This document shows positions 1 to 52,830 of a DNA stretch of 64,000 bases, one piece after another; position 1 is the first letter of the stretch, and the number at the start of each line of letters is the position of its first letter. The position numbers and the translations under genes were made by a program. The stretch is from Chiridota heheva (lineage: Eukaryota; Echinodermata; Holothuroidea; Apodida; Chiridotidae): contig JAIGNY010000165.1 of NCBI GenBank assembly GCA_020152595.1, positions 405,001 to 469,000 on the forward strand, written 5' to 3'. A model generated the notes under the pieces. The model searched no databases. It was not told the DNA's origin and worked only from the letters and a program-made list of their open reading frames with translations.

Positions 1-346
1 TCTCTCTCTTTTCAACTTTTTCTTATTGAGTTAATTTTTCTCTAACTTTTTTCAGGTGTTATTAAACTTACTAAGATTCGGTGCAATTACTTTCGTTACA
101 TATCCAACACTTCAATGTTTTTTAGCCACAAAATCGCAGGACAAAATATGATAGAATACATAAAGATATCGGGGAATCTAAAGCTGAGACATCACAACTA
201 GTCTGATTTCAGTCGTTTCTACACAAATTGTACTAAAATAAAAAAAATCTCCTTAATGTAATAAGATTTTTGAACGCTTTCTTTCATTTTTCTTTTTTCG
301 AAGTCCTCTTTCATATAAGATTAACTTGCTTGAACCCTGAACTTAA
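1..346 (-). repeat. Right half of a palindromic TTAA-type MITE, cut by the window edge
   Basis: Homologous to the right arms of the elements at 21171-21733, 27988-28746 and 48269-48779. Shared blocks are acaaaatcgcaggacaaaat, acatcacaactagtctgatt and gaagtcctctttcatataag. It ends with the variant aacttgcttgaaccctgaac. The matching left arm would lie upstream of base 1. Confidence 0.75.
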
Positions 347-734
347 ATTCTTTACTATCCTTCGAAAAAGAATGAAATACCAATCCAAGCGCGCACGAGT
401 ATTTTCAAACAGTCAAAGTTATGGGGCTCTTTGAAATACTATATTCTTTGTTTTCATATTGATAGCTTTGTTGTGCTTTTGCTGGAAAACAAAGTGTGAG
501 TACGGTGGCTGAACAAGTGGGAACAAGTGGGAAGTGGATGTGGAAATGGATTTAGTGGTTGGTCGTGGGAGTCCGGGCACGTGGTCATCATCGTTGCAAA
601 GGTTCTGAAAAATGCAGCGATGCGCTCAACTTTCACGCTTTCAATCAATCTTTAAGGAAAGGTATCGTCTCATGAATAAATTCAGAAGTAAACGTCGCCG
701 TGCTGATAACGTCACTTCCGGTTTTCAGTTTTCC

Positions 735-1440
735 TTATTGATTGCGAGAACACTGTCATGTTTTCTTCTGTATGCAGATGATACAAACATCCTTGCAGAG
801 TCAGCAGCAGAACTGCAAACAGCACTAAATTCATTATATCTTAACAACCTAACATGGTCTCTGGAAGTCAATGCTTCAAAATAAAAAGCCATGGCTTTTT
901 CCAAGAGGAAAAAATTAGAAATAAACCAAGCATCATATTTAATGGTCAGAAAATTAAAATAGCAGACAGTTTCAACTATCTTGGAGTTGTTATGAACTAT
1001 ATAATGGTAAATTTGACATAACTTAGAAACACTTAGTTTATCAGGCAAGAAAAGCATTCTATGCAGTACAGAGAAAATGTCACGGTGGAAATATGAATTT
1101 TTTGATTGACATCCAATGTAAACTGTTCGACACAATGGTCCAACCGATCCTATTGTTTGGTGCTGAAATTTGGGGCTATGAAAATGTGGACATAATTGAA
1201 CAATTCCATTTAAAATTTTGCAAAAATATACGTTTTGTAAAGCGCTCAACCAAAAACAATATGATTTACGGCAAACTTGGCAGAATCCCACTAAATATTG
1301 CAATACAATGTAAAATGGTTAATCATTGGTGTAAAATAATTAATTCTCGTGAAAACAAAGTAACAAATACCTTCTATAGAGTGCTGTACACTCTTAATAA
1401 GAGTAACACTTTTTGCCATCCATGGATATAATGAAGCATA
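735..1440 (+). pseudogene. CR1/L2-like non-LTR retrotransposon, reverse transcriptase fragment (5' part)
   Basis: The frame at 735-884 reads LLYADDTNILAESAAELQ, with the YADD catalytic motif of non-LTR reverse transcriptases. After a stop and frame changes the homology resumes as KFDIT..KHLVYQARKAFYAVQ and then FDTMVQPILLFGAEIWGYEN and DIIEQFHLKFCKNI, typical of the RT thumb and C-terminal region of CR1/L2-type elements. The copy is broken by stops and frameshifts and is inactive. Its continuation is at 3185-3570, beyond an inserted palindromic element. Clade placement is from motif style only. Confidence 0.8.
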
Positions 1441-1454
1441 TGCCGGGCAAAACC

Positions 1455-1547
1455 TTGGAATTACGTCGCGTCGTAATTGGAATTACGTCGTGTCGTAGTT
1501 GGAATTACGTCGCGTCGTAATTGGAATTACGTCGTATCGTAATTATA
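1455..1547. repeat. 22-bp tandem repeat, each unit a hairpin, 4 copies
   Basis: Four consecutive units starting ggaattacgtcg and ending tcgtaatt (or tcgtagtt). Each unit is nearly self-complementary: aattacg at the left pairs with cgtaatt at the right. It forms the left border region of the palindromic element. Confidence 0.85.
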
Positions 1548-1611
1548 TTTACCACGCGACCCAAATATTTACCACTCAACGATCATATTTAAGCCTTGAA
1601 ATTACGTCTAC

Positions 1612-1882
1612 CTACTGTGGTGTAGCGGTTATCATACCTGTCTATAGACCACAAGGCCCTGGGTTCAATCCTGGGGTGGGTAAACACGCCAGTGCACCGC
1701 AACTGGTTATCAAAGGCCGTGGACATTGACTTGATTGTCGATGTTATGTCTGTCCGTACGTCGTACCTGTGTTCTCGTCCGGGTCGTATTAAGCGTTTCG
1801 TGATAGCATTTGTACTATCATAACCGAAATACGCAGGCAACGACCCCGTCATTGTAATTGTGTGTTCAACTCTCTCTCTCTC
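1612..1882 (+). mobile_element. tRNA-derived SINE, family 1, left copy
   Basis: A tRNA-like head with A-box-like tgtggtgtagcggttatca and B-box gggttcaatcc spaced as in a Pol III promoter. A body of about 200 bp follows, ending gtgtgttcaactctctctct. The same sequence is inverted at 2702-2962 and partly present at 47128-47323. Confidence 0.8.
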
Positions 1883-2572
1883 GTGACGGTAAATCTACCG
1901 TTGAGTCTTCAATTGATTAATGACGCAACCTTAAATCTACAGCTTTGACGAACGTGCCTTCCCTTGTTTTAGGGTGCGTCGTAATTGCGAGGCTTAAAGT
2001 CTTGTTGGGTGGTAAATATTTGGGTCGCGTCGTAATTCGAATTAACCCTCAACCTTAGAAATAAAGTCGTGATAGATTGTCACGTCGGTTGTCACGTCGA
2101 TTGTCGCGTCGTAAATAGTATTGAATTAAGGACTCGACGTAATTCCGAGGTTTTGACCGGAAAATGCTGACCGAGTTAAAGTCGTCATGGATTGTCACGG
2201 TCGTGAATATAGACTTGAATTAGGTACGCGACGTAATCCTGATGTTTTGATCATCTTGCTTACGTGATGTGAAACAGTTTTGATGGGTAAACTCTCAATT
2301 GTTTACGTCGTGTAGCAACTGCGGCGTTCAGGCTAAGCCCATAGTCAAGCCTTAAATCAATTTACGACGTGACAATTGACCTGATAATCGACTTGACAAA
2401 CTATCACGACCTTAAATCGGTCGTTGAGGATTACATCGTTTTACGACAAGACCCAAATAATTAGCGCTCAACGACCATAATTAAGACTCGCAATTACGAC
2501 GCCCCTTTAGAGCCAGGAAAGAATTAATGTCCTGTCTTAAATAGATTTAAGACTCGACGTTAGTTGTACCGT

Positions 2573-2962
<390 letters not shown>

Positions 2963-3184
2963 TAGATGAACCGTTACGACGTAATTCCAAAGCTTAAATA
3001 AGGTCGTTGAGTGGTAAATATTTTGGTCGCGTCGTAATTGTATTTGCTACGCGACCCAAATATGTAGGTACGCAAGATTCCGTGACCGGCGTATGCTTCC
3101 ATATGGATAAAGTGTGTGAGAGACACCTAATATAAATGTGGGATGTCAAACGCTTGGGAGACACAATATGTTGCATATCCTAAT

Positions 3185-3575
3185 GCTACTAGCTAATATA
3201 AAAATGAAATTATATGAACTCTTTGAGAATGATTAGAATCAGATATCTTTAGATCAAATAGTTGAATTAATTACAGAATATATAAACAAAGTCTCCATAT
3301 AGAAGATTACCTATTAAAATTGCCAACAAAACTTCGATCATTCCTAACCAAATTTAGATGTCGTAACAATAAAACTTGAAGTTGGGAAGTATAGTGAAAC
3401 GCCCCTAAATAATTGTAAATGTACCCAATGTGGCATTGATGCAACGGTGATGAATTTCACTACCTGTTTTAATGCAAGCCTTTGCAGACAATCGAAAAAA
3501 AGTATCTTGATAAATATTCTATCCAAACAGCAAATTCTTTCAAATTCCAGCAACTACTAACCTGTCAAGATAAAA
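3185..3575 (+). pseudogene. CR1/L2-like LINE, C-terminal fragment (continuation of 735-1440)
   Basis: A broken frame reads IEDYLLKLPTKLRSFLTKFRC, then RNNKLEVGKYSETPLNNCKC and TQCGIDATVMNFTTCF. This matches the C-terminal region with a Cys-rich motif that follows the RT in the same LINE type. The order and spacing expected after 1440 would be met if the intervening 1.7 kb were an insertion. Confidence 0.65.
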
Positions 3576-3734
3576 ATTGTTTTAATAAAAGTTGCGGTGT
3601 TTTGTAAAAAGATTATAGAAACTCTTAAGTATAATAGTTAAATTCTACGCAAATTTTCCATGGTCTTTTAACGAAAATTTCCTGTCCGTCCATCTTTATC
3701 TCTACCACTCTTGTAAACAGATAAATATGTTATA

Positions 3735-4805
3735 CTTTATTCCTCTGCAAAAACGGCTGATTGAGTCTACTTGAATAGATCCGATCCGAATTTTTGACAT
3801 TTTTGAAAAGCCGGGTCACCCCTATTGTACAAAACCGTCACGGAGGAAAATGGTTCCGAACCCATTGATGCCACCCCACTCCCTTTTTGACGTTTTTAAG
3901 TCTCATTGACTTAGTGTGCACATAATTATTGCCTTACGGATACAGCTAAATAGAGGTAGCTAATTACAATTTAATATACAATTTCGCATATCAAACGAAA
4001 GGTCTGATAGTCCTCTGTCCCCCGAGCAGAAAAACTTCTCGAAAAATGTGTTGTGTGAGGCGTAATTCAACCAAATTGCGCCGCACGTTACGTAGATCAT
4101 TCCGAAATTCTCAGACTTTGTTCCTCTGCAAAAACGGCTGATTGAGTCTACTTGAATAGATCCGATCCCGAATTTTTTGACATTTTTGAAAAGCCTGGTC
4201 ACCCCTATTGAACAAAACCGTCACGGAAAAAAATGGCTCCGAACCCATTGGATGCCACCCCACTCCCTTTTTGACGTTTTTAAGTCTCATTGACTTAGTG
4301 TGCACATAATTATTGCCTTACGGATACGGCTAATTAGAGGTAGCTAATTACAATTTGATATACAATTTTGCATATCAAACGAAAGGTCTGATAGTCCTCT
4401 GTCCCCCGAGCAGATACAATGTTCGAAAAATGTGATGTTTTGAGGCGTAATTCAACCAAATTTCGCCCCACGTTAGGTAGATCATTCCGAAATTCTCAGA
4501 CTTTGTTCCTCTGCAAAAACGGCTGATTTTGTCTACTTAAATAGATCCGATCCCGAATTTTTTGACATTTTTGAAAATCCTGGTCACCCCCCTATTGAAC
4601 ACAACCGTCACGGAGGAAAATGGCTCTGAGCCCATTGATGCCATCTCCTCCTTTTAGACGTTTTTAAGTCTCATTGACTTAGTGTGCACATAATTATTGC
4701 CTTACGGATACAGCTAATTAGAGGTAGCTAATTACAATTTAATATTAATTTTGCATATCAAACGAAATGTCCAATAGTCCACTGTCCTCCGAGCAGAAAA
4801 AATCG
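3735..4805. repeat. About 383-bp tandem repeat, 2.8 copies
   Basis: Copies begin at ttcctctgcaaaaacggctg at 3740, 4121 and 4506 (spacings 381 and 385). Each contains acttagtgtgcacataatta and gaaaggtctgatagtcctct. The third copy breaks off after ccgagcagaaaaa, where the AT tract starts. Satellite-like; no coding potential. Confidence 0.95.
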
Positions 4806-8250
<3,445 letters not shown>

Positions 8251-8575
8251 GCACTTGTCAATTGTGTGACTCACCCCTACACCCCCAGACAAGGTGAGTC
8301 ATTGCACCGAGGTGGACGACCAAAACATGTACATTAAATTTGACGCCCCAGTCACTTAGGTGGCTGACATTTCTTTTGAATTGACTTACCCCAAATCAAT
8401 CACCACTGTACAAAGTGAATGGGTCTGAAGTAAATTGACCCACCCCAGAGTTAATCTGGTAACTGAAAATTTGGTACAATGACGCACATGTGAGTCACTA
8501 TTTCATATGTCAATGACTCACCTTTGACTGACATTGCCGGGGGTAGTAGGGGTGAGTCATACAACTGACAAGTGC
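8251..8575. mobile_element. MITE with about 50-bp terminal inverted repeats
   Basis: Left end gcacttgtcaattgtgtgac followed by tcacccctacaccccc. Right end on the + strand is gggggtagtaggggtgagtc, then atacaactgacaagtgc. The ends are inverted copies with a few mismatches. About 325 bp, non-coding. The flanks share AT-rich bases (aatat / aata), so the target duplication is unclear. Confidence 0.8.
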
Positions 8576-9480
8576 AATACTGGTTTCTTATCTTGCTTCC
8601 ATAATCCTTTAAAGACTTGTTTAAAATTGGGACTTCATTGGCAGATACATATAGGGCCTATCTGTTTCTTGGTACTTTGATAAATTAAAATTTATATTCA
8701 ACAATTTATTCCTCACAACCCAATGCTATAGAAAACAATTGCGCAGCCTATATGTGACCGATTTTATAGCACATGTATTTGTAACGTCACTGTTTCAGCA
8801 AAGGTGTTCCTCTTAATTGTGAATGAATCCACAGCATAAGCACATTGAAAATGCCTTCTTGTTTCTCAGAATCACCATTACAACAGTTGCACCCGATATG
8901 TACGTACAAGTATGGTGCATATTGTAGACAATCATACTGCTAAACACACAGTTGAGACATTCAAAATTTGTTTAAGAAAACTAATTAAGTTTTATGGAAC
9001 AATCCTAGTAAAATTATGAAAAAAACTTTTGTTATTGTTTTAAACAAGAATCGCACAATTTAAATCAGTAAACAAAATTAATTTCAAGATATTTGATAAC
9101 AGAATATTAAAATTTCTAATAATGAAAGTTTGTCTTAAATGTGAAGTGATATATAATATGCACATATAGTAGTAGGCCTAGCACTCATTAGGCCCTAAAG
9201 TTTTGATTCCTAATCTTTATAATGATTTATTTTTTATTTATTAATTTTTTTCAATCATGATGTTCAGAAAAACAAGAATGTGTATTGCGACCTTGACATG
9301 TACAATTAAGCCAATAATGCCAAATGATTATTTTTGAATAAAAACTAAATTCCTTAATTCCTAGAAATTCGGTATGTAGTTAAAAAGAACACTGCTAAGA
9401 ATTCTCATTTGCTTATGATTTATACTGTCAGTCCCTTTGCAAGACACTGTGGAAATAAAATCATTTTTGAATATGATAGA
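8576..9480. other. Intergenic sequence, nothing recognised
   Basis: AT-rich single-copy-like sequence. No exon, repeat or RNA gene that I can support. Confidence 0.5.
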
Positions 9481-9484
9481 AACA

Positions 9485-10010
9485 TGTTTTTTAAACGAAG
9501 AAATAATATAATAAATTGTTGTTTTCTTGGTAGAGAGGTTGTTCTTAATTTGTATAAGCAGTTAGTCAGGCTTCACCTTAATGCTATTCAGGCTTGGAGT
9601 CCCTTTTATGAGAAGGATAAGTTCATTTTGGAGCAGGTTCAGCGAAGAGCCACTAGACGTATTTCCGAAGTAAGGAATCTCTCTTATGAATCTAGGTTGC
9701 GAATTCTTGGTTTAACCACTGAGTTGAGAAGAGTACGTGGTGATATGATTCAGGTTTTTAAATTCCTATATGGTAGTGATGCTTTGACTTCTGTTATTTC
9801 TTGCATGTTTCAGCTAATGCTCATGTGACATGTGGTAACAGTTTGAAGATGACCAAAGTGTTCTCACGGATAGATTTTTGGCATTTTAGCATTTTGCAAA
9901 GAGTTGTCAATGAGTGGAATGGTTTGCTTGAGTAGGTAGTTAGCTCCAATTCTGTTCACAATTTCAAAGTCAACACTGATAACTCTGGGCATCTTTGATT
10001 TGTTTTTGTT
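9485..10010 (+). pseudogene. CR1-like LINE fragment, 3' end of RT ORF
   Basis: Reads VVLNLYKQLVRLHLNAIQAW, then ILEQVQRRATRRISEVRNLS and SYESRLRILGLTTELRRVRG. After a frame change comes LKMTKVFSRIDFWHF and VVNEWN. This is the usual C-terminal stretch of CR1-type RT ORFs (LYK.LVRPHLEY.IQ.W, RRATK, L.Y..RL..L.L..LE.RR.RGD). Stops and frameshifts make it a dead copy. The rest of the element is absent upstream. Confidence 0.8.
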
Positions 10011-11554
10011 TTGGTGGTGATGGTGTTAATTTAGGCTTTTATGAGGTGACTAATCCTTCTTAGCCCATAATCTTGTTATGTTATGTTTTTTCATTATTAG
10101 AGTATGTGCATGTTATGTCCCATGCACTCAGCTGGTTACCCCTTGGGTACAAGAAGTAAGTTTTTATGTCATGCCCACTGTGCATGAATTACACTTATTG
10201 ACAATGAGAAAAGCAGACATACACTTTCAGTCATCAGAAGAAATTTTAGAAATAACTTTTTTTTGTGCAAAATAACCAGAAATGGATGTTTTTCATTTTA
10301 GTAATGCCACAGTTTTGATATGAAAGATGCCAACACTAGGAGGCAAACCAAGAGCCTATTTTGCTGTGCGCTCTTTGTTTGTTTACAATTCCTTGACCAG
10401 TGATGATTTGCTGCATCCTGCACAGATGACGTCATGTACATACGCTGTACATGTTTCTTTGTCCTCTTTTTCATATAAATCTACAACTAAAAAAATCACA
10501 GGAATTAACAGGTTTGATCAATTTTATTTGAAAATAACAAATTTACATAAAAAAAAAAATGCTATTAACCATGAAAATAGCAAAACTTCAGTTTCTTCAA
10601 AACAAATTAAATATTGACCATTTCATAGCATTTAAATTTTGTGACATCACAATTATGAAATTATGAATTTCCCTATGTTAACTTATTGTTTTTCAATCTT
10701 GAAATGTGATGAAAAGTGGCTGGATGGAGCACCTCTCTGAATAAAAAAACTAAACTTGGGGTCTGATACATACTGTACCTTTGAACCTAGAAGCATACTA
10801 GACAATATAGCAAGAAATTTATAAAGAAAAATAAAAGATTAAATGTATAGGCATCATCAAGGCACATTCAATTAATCAACAGTATGAACACTATATTTAC
10901 GCCCAGGCCAGTGTTCACATCAAATTCCTTCTTAAATTATATTTAAAGGAATAAAATTCCCCAAAAAAAAAAAAAAAAAAAATTGGCTGGAAAAATGCCA
11001 AATTGGGCTGAAAATGGTCAAATTTGGCCAAGAAATGTCAAATTTGGTCAAAAAATGCCAAATTGGGCATTTTTTGGGTGGAATTTTTGGCCGTTAAAAA
11101 AAAAAGATAAATTTTCTCTTGTTTAAAAATTCCTCCCCAAATTACACAAGGGGGAAAATCTTTCCCCTCCCCCCCCCTCCTTTAAAAAAAAATAATTTTA
11201 TTTAAAAACCCATGAACAAAAAAAAAAAATCATCCAAAATCATGTCAGGGCAACTAAAACTTTTGCTTAAAGGCTGTCTGGCAGGGTACATGTTCTGCAG
11301 TATTACAGTTTTTATATTATCTTTATCGAAGAAATTTGTCAGTACAAACACATTTTTTCCTGGGAAACATTTATTTTATATACAGAAGCAACTGCCCTTT
11401 GGACAACTTGGATTTTGGTTGATTTGTGGTTAGCACTAATCTTCAATATGTGTAAATCACACAGAATGCACAAAACTGGTTTCACCGAAGTCAATAGTTC
11501 TCATTGTGTTTCTATTTATTATTATTATTATTTGAATTGCTTATTTCCTTGGTA
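10011..11554. other. Upstream of LATS exon 1; degenerate interspersed repeats
   Basis: Contains an A-rich and C-rich interspersed repeat at about 10907-11200: cagtgttcacatcaaattcc, then several imperfect copies of aaatgccaaattgggc at 10990-11080, then acacaagggggaaaatc. The same pieces recur near 16440-16540 and 26270-26550. No exon was recognised; a LATS promoter or 5' UTR exon could be here or further upstream but is not visible. Confidence 0.5.
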
Positions 11555-11637
11555 GATACCCTTTCTCCTCCAATGGGAACACAGAGTACGAGGCAAGCAC
11601 ATGAACTAAAACTGAAAGAGATAAGTTGTTGTCAGAA

Positions 11638-47939
<36,302 letters not shown>

Positions 47940-48268
47940 GTAAAACATGAAATCTGTTTGGGACGAAGATTATATAGCCCGAGTTTTGTTGAGCAGAAAT
48001 GTTGCATAGGGCTATCGGTCAGAGGATACGCTAATAGGATCAACATTTGGGGCCTCAGTTGAGTGTAACATCACCCGAGGATGACATCACAGCATTTTAC
48101 AAGAAAGGAGTTTTCAATGCTTATTCTTTATAGGCATTTGTTTTTGTATTGATGCGGTAGATCTTAGCGCCTCAGGCAAACCACTCGGGACGAGTGCATG
48201 GAATTGACCGGTGAAGATTGAGGCCAAGTTAAGCGATGATTGTTGCATTTATCGTACCCTTGCATTAA

Positions 48269-48779
48269 AGGATTAGTTCAGTGGTCAAGCAAGTTTGATC
48301 TTATTTAGTAGGGTACTTCAAAAGAAACAAATAGTGAAGAAAGCATTCAAAAATCTTATTCCGTTAAGGAGATATTCAAGTTTAAAGTTTGGTATCATTT
48401 GTGCAGAAATGACAGAAATCTGACTAGTTGTGATGTCACAGCCTCAGATTCCTCAAAATCTCTATGTATTATATCATATTTTGTCCTGCAATTTTGTGGC
48501 TTAAAAATATTGCATATGTCAGGAAAGTATTAAAACAGAATCTAGGGAGGGTAATTATCATATACCACCTAAAGAAAAATTGAGGAATAATAGTTCAAAT
48601 AGTAAAAAAAAAATTAAATTAATTTTCTTAAATTTATTAACAATTGTTAAGAATGTGAGAATAAGGACACCAAAAGTCATTTCTACACAAATAAGCCAAA
48701 GCTTTAAACTTTACCATTTTGTATCTTTTCAAGTCCTCTTTTAAATGAGATAATCTTGCTTGACCACTGAATCTATCCT
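48269..48779. mobile_element. Palindromic TTAA-type MITE, downstream of LATS
   Basis: Left end ttaa|aggattagttcagtgg; right end cttgcttgaccactgaatct. Arms pair as in the other family members (gactagttgtgatgtcacag in the left arm). Begins about 330 bp after the LATS stop codon. Confidence 0.82.
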
Positions 48780-48973
48780 ATTAGTTTTGCAAGTGTGATA
48801 GCATGATTAAAGTGTTTTGCAGATAACAATGCAACATCTCTTTTTGCCATATCATGGAAGCAGCAGTCTTGTCTTTCTTTGATCTAAGGATGCTGGTTTC
48901 GCGTTAACTTAAGTTAACTGGGTTCTCCCTGTACTTTCTTCTGTTCAAATTTGTATTGATTATGCCTTTATTT

Positions 48974-49546
48974 GTGGAACACTTCTTGAGGAACACTCCT
49001 TGAGGAACACTTCTTGAGGAACACTCCTTGAGGAACACTCCTTGAGGAACACTTCTTGAGGAACACTCCTTGAGGAACGCTCCTTGAGGAACGCTCCTTG
49101 GGGAACACTCCTTGAGGAACACTCCTTGAGGGACACTCCTTGAGGGACACTCCTTGAGGGACACTCCTTGAGGAACACTCCTTGAGGAACACTCCTTGAG
49201 GGACACTCCTTGAGGGACACTCCTTGAAGAACACTCCTTGAGGAACACTCCTTGAGGAACACTCCCTGAGGAACACTCCTTGAGGAACACTCTTTGAGGA
49301 ACACTCCTTGAGGAACACTCCTTGAGGAACACTCCTTGAGGAACACTCCTTGAGAGACACTCCTTGAGGGACACTCCTTGAGGGACACTCCTTGAGGGAC
49401 ACTCCTTGAGGAACACTCCTTGAGGGACACTCCTTGAGGGACACTCCCTGAGGGACACTCCCTGAGGGACCCTCCTTGAGGAACACTCCTTGAGGGACAC
49501 TCCTTGAGGAACACTCCTTAAGGACCACTCCTTAACGAACACTCCT
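48974..49546. repeat. 14-bp minisatellite, about 41 copies
   Basis: Unit aggaacactccttg with variants agggacactccttg, aggaacacttcttg and aggaacgctccttg. Because 14 is not a multiple of 3, all three minus-strand frames are open and read the same peptide cycle; these frames are artefacts. Confidence 0.98.
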
Positions 49547-50390
49547 TGTAACTTTTTAATGTAACTATCCTTTAATTGTATTCAATTTAGTTCCCCATTT
49601 AATTTAGAGCATAAGATTTTCTTTTGTTCAGCCCCATACAAAGATTTAAAATGATCATGGGTTTACAGAAAAGGGGAAGGTTATTACCCTGTCTTGGCTG
49701 TTAGCTTGCCTTCCTAATGCAAGGAAAGATAATTCATTGCTTGGGAGAGAAAAAGGTGGTAAAATTAAACAAAAAACGTGGATGATGTAGGGGCACATCT
49801 TGAGATTTTAACAAATTGATTTGCATGTTTCTTTGGCAGAAATGGAAGGTTAGAAGTGGTACAGGGACTAGCTATTGTTGTTTTCCTTTATTATAAGAGG
49901 AGAGGGGATGATGGCTATTATTATTCTTTGGTAGAGGGTGGTCAAAAGAATAAGTGATAACCCTGAATGCGAAAATGAATTTGAAGAATGGAATAGATGA
50001 TGCTGTAGATGTACTGAGTCGTATTCGAGTATTTGGGATGACGTCATAATAATGTGCGTAAATCTTACCAACCAGTTTGTCGGTGAAAACAAAGCACTTT
50101 ACCATAACAGCCAGTGTATAATCGGTCACCTTTAGAGGCCCAAGTTTTACATCCACTTGAGTATTTGTGTAGGAAGTTAATGCAAATTTGGTAGAAATAT
50201 TGTAGAAAAGATATTTTTGGAGTTTAAAAACACATGTATCGTGCATACCTACGCTAAAACAAGGCTTTCACTTGAGCACAAATCATTGCATGTTTTTACT
50301 GACCAGGAACCCCGGGTGTTGAAAATGCCCGGACGACTGAATACTGGAATAGAGTCATGGACATGTCATCTTGAGAGAATGTCTGGATTT

Positions 50391-52185
50391 TTTGGTATGC
50401 GTGTATGGTGTCATCTGCATGATTCTTGGTATGCGTGTATGGTGTCATCTGCATGATTCTTGGTATGTGTGGATGGTGTCATCTGCATGATTCTTGGTAT
50501 GTGTAGATGGTGTCATCTGTGTGGTTCTTGGTATGTGTAGATGGTGTCATCTGCATGATTCTTGGTATGGGTGGATGGTATCATCTGCATGATTCTTGGT
50601 ATATGTGGATGGTGTCATCTGTGTGGTTCTTGGTATGTGTAGATAGTGTCATCCGTGTAGTTCATGGTAATCCTTGGATGGTGTCATCCGTGTAGTTCTT
50701 GGTATGCATGGATGGTGTCATCTGTGTGGTTCTTGGTATGTGTAGATAGTGTCATCCGTGTAGTTCATGGTATGCGTGGATGGTGTCATCTGTGTGGTTC
50801 TTGGTATGCATGGATGGTGTCATCTGTGTGGTTCTTGGTATGTGTAGATAGTGTCATCCGTGTAGTTCATGGTATGCGTGGATGGTGTCATCCGTGTAGT
50901 TCTTGGTATGCGTGGATGGTGTTATCTGTGTGGTTCTTGGTATGCATGGATGGTGTCATCTGTGTGGTTCTTGGTATGCATGGATGGTGTCATCTGTGTG
51001 GTTCTTGGTATGCATGGATGGTGTCATCTGTGTGGTTCTTGGTATGCATGGATGGTGTCATCTGTGTGGTTCTTGGTATGCGTGGATGGTGTCATCCGTG
51101 TAGTTCTTGGTATGCGTGGATGGTGTTATCTGTGTGGTTCTTGGTATGCATGGATGGTGTCATCTGTGTGGTTCTTGGTATGCATGGATGGTGTCATCTG
51201 TGTGGTTCTTGGTATGCGTGGATGGTATCATTGGTGTGGTTCTTGGTATGCGTGGATGGTATCATTGGTGTGGTTCTTGGTATGCGTGGATGGTGTCATC
51301 TGTGTGGTTCTTGGTATGCGTGGATGGTGTCATCTGTGTAGTTCTTGGTATGTGTGGATGGTGTCATCTGTGTGGTTCTTGGTATGCGTGGATGGTATTA
51401 TCTGTGTGGTTCTTGGTATGCATGGATGGTGTCATCTGTGTGGTTCTTGGTATGCGTGGATGGTATCATTGGTGTGGTTCTTGGTATGCGTGGATGGTAT
51501 CATTGGTGTGGTTCTTGGTATGTGTAGATGGTGTCATCTGTGTGGTTCTTGGTATGCGTGAATGGTATCTGTGTGGTTCTTGGTATGCATGGATGGTGTC
51601 ATCTGCATGATTCTTAGTATGTGTAGATGGTGTCATACGCATGATTCTTGGTATGTGTAGATGGTGTCATCTGTGTGGTTCTTGGTATGCGTGGATGGTG
51701 TCATCTGTGTGGTTCTTGGTATGCATGGATGGTGTCATCTGTGTGGTTCTTGGTATGCATGGATGGTGTCATCGTTGTGTTGCTTTGTATGTGTGGATGG
51801 TGTCATCTGTGTGGTTCTTGGTATGCATGGATGGTGTCATCTGTGTGGTTCTTGGTATGCATGGATGGTGTCATCTGTGTGGTTCTTGGTATGCATGGAT
51901 GGTGTCATCTGTGTGGTTCTTGGTATGCATGGATGGTGTCATCTGTGTGGTTCTTGGTATGTGGATGGTGTCATCTGCATGATTCTTGGTATGCGTGGAT
52001 GGTGTCATCTGTGTGGTTCTTGGTATGCATGGATGGTGTCATCTGTGTGGTTCTTGGTATGCATGGATGGTGTCATCTGTGTGGTTCTTGGTATGCATGA
52101 ATGGTGTCATCTGTGTGGTTCTTGGTATGCATGGATGGTGTCATCGTTGAGTTTCTTTGTATGTGTGGATGGTGTCATACGCATG
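50391..52185. repeat. 34-bp minisatellite, about 52 copies
   Basis: Unit ggtgtcatctgtgtggttct then tggtatgcatggat. Variant units (gcatgattct; atccgtgtagttct; atcattggtgtggt; tgcgtggat or tgtgtagat) are arranged in blocks, showing segmental amplification. Open frames on the + strand read the same repeating peptide in three frames and are artefacts. Confidence 0.98.
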
Positions 52186-52495
52186 TTTTATTTCCCCTCA
52201 GAAGAGACTCTAGTCTGACCCACAGACAAAAGCAGCTTCTACAAATAATCAGCAATGGAGGTGATCAGATGGTGACTGTCACAGGTATCAAGAATTGACT
52301 CAAAATTTCCCTAAAAAATTATTAAAACACTAAAACTTAATGAACGGAACTGCAAAGCCTTAACAGAGAATATTCTGAAGTTTGATGTTGATCTTACTTG
52401 GCTTTTAAAGGTCTTTGAACGAGGTCATTAAAAGGGGGGGAAATGGCATTTGTAATGGAAGTGCTGAGATTTTATTGACATGGCATCTGTCTGCA

Positions 52496-52830
52496 GACCT
52501 TTTCATATCAGAATCTGCAATTTTCGGAAAAAATAATTCGAATAATATCACATGATCGAAATTCACGTGTCCTTTATGGACTAATGTATACTAGGGGAAT
52601 CTTTTCCTCCAATCAAATATCAGGGGAATCCCCACCTTCTGCACAATCCACTTATCATGCATACGTGCATTAAACATAAAGGTAATATCTGTGCGCATTG
52701 CTTCTTACAAAAAATTTCCTCCGAAACTGCACCATGATTGAATAGGTAACAAAGAGAAAATTTTCCCAGCAGTTGATTGGTCAAAGTACAGAAGAAATAG
52801 CATTTGACTAAACTCAGTTTGAAAAGGTCT
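52496..52830. mobile_element. MITE family with gaccttttca termini, copy 2
   Basis: Starts gaccttttcatatcagaatc and ends agtttgaaaaggtc|ta. Shares tctgcacaatccac and cagcagttgattggtcaaag with copies 1 and 3. This copy has the clearest terminal inverted repeat. Confidence 0.85.

Noticed and set aside
48904..49542. 212-codon minus-strand frame with repeating Leu-Lys-Glu-Cys peptide
   Set aside because: A 14-bp repeat free of stops yields open frames in all three phases; no splice or start context.
49872..50246. 124-codon minus-strand frame between two minisatellites
   Set aside because: Starts with ATG but has no recognised family, and the end is low-complexity; probably chance.
50664..52218. 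Several 150-230 codon frames with a repeating Trp/Val/Cys peptide
   Set aside because: Produced by the 34-bp minisatellite; identical peptide in three frames.
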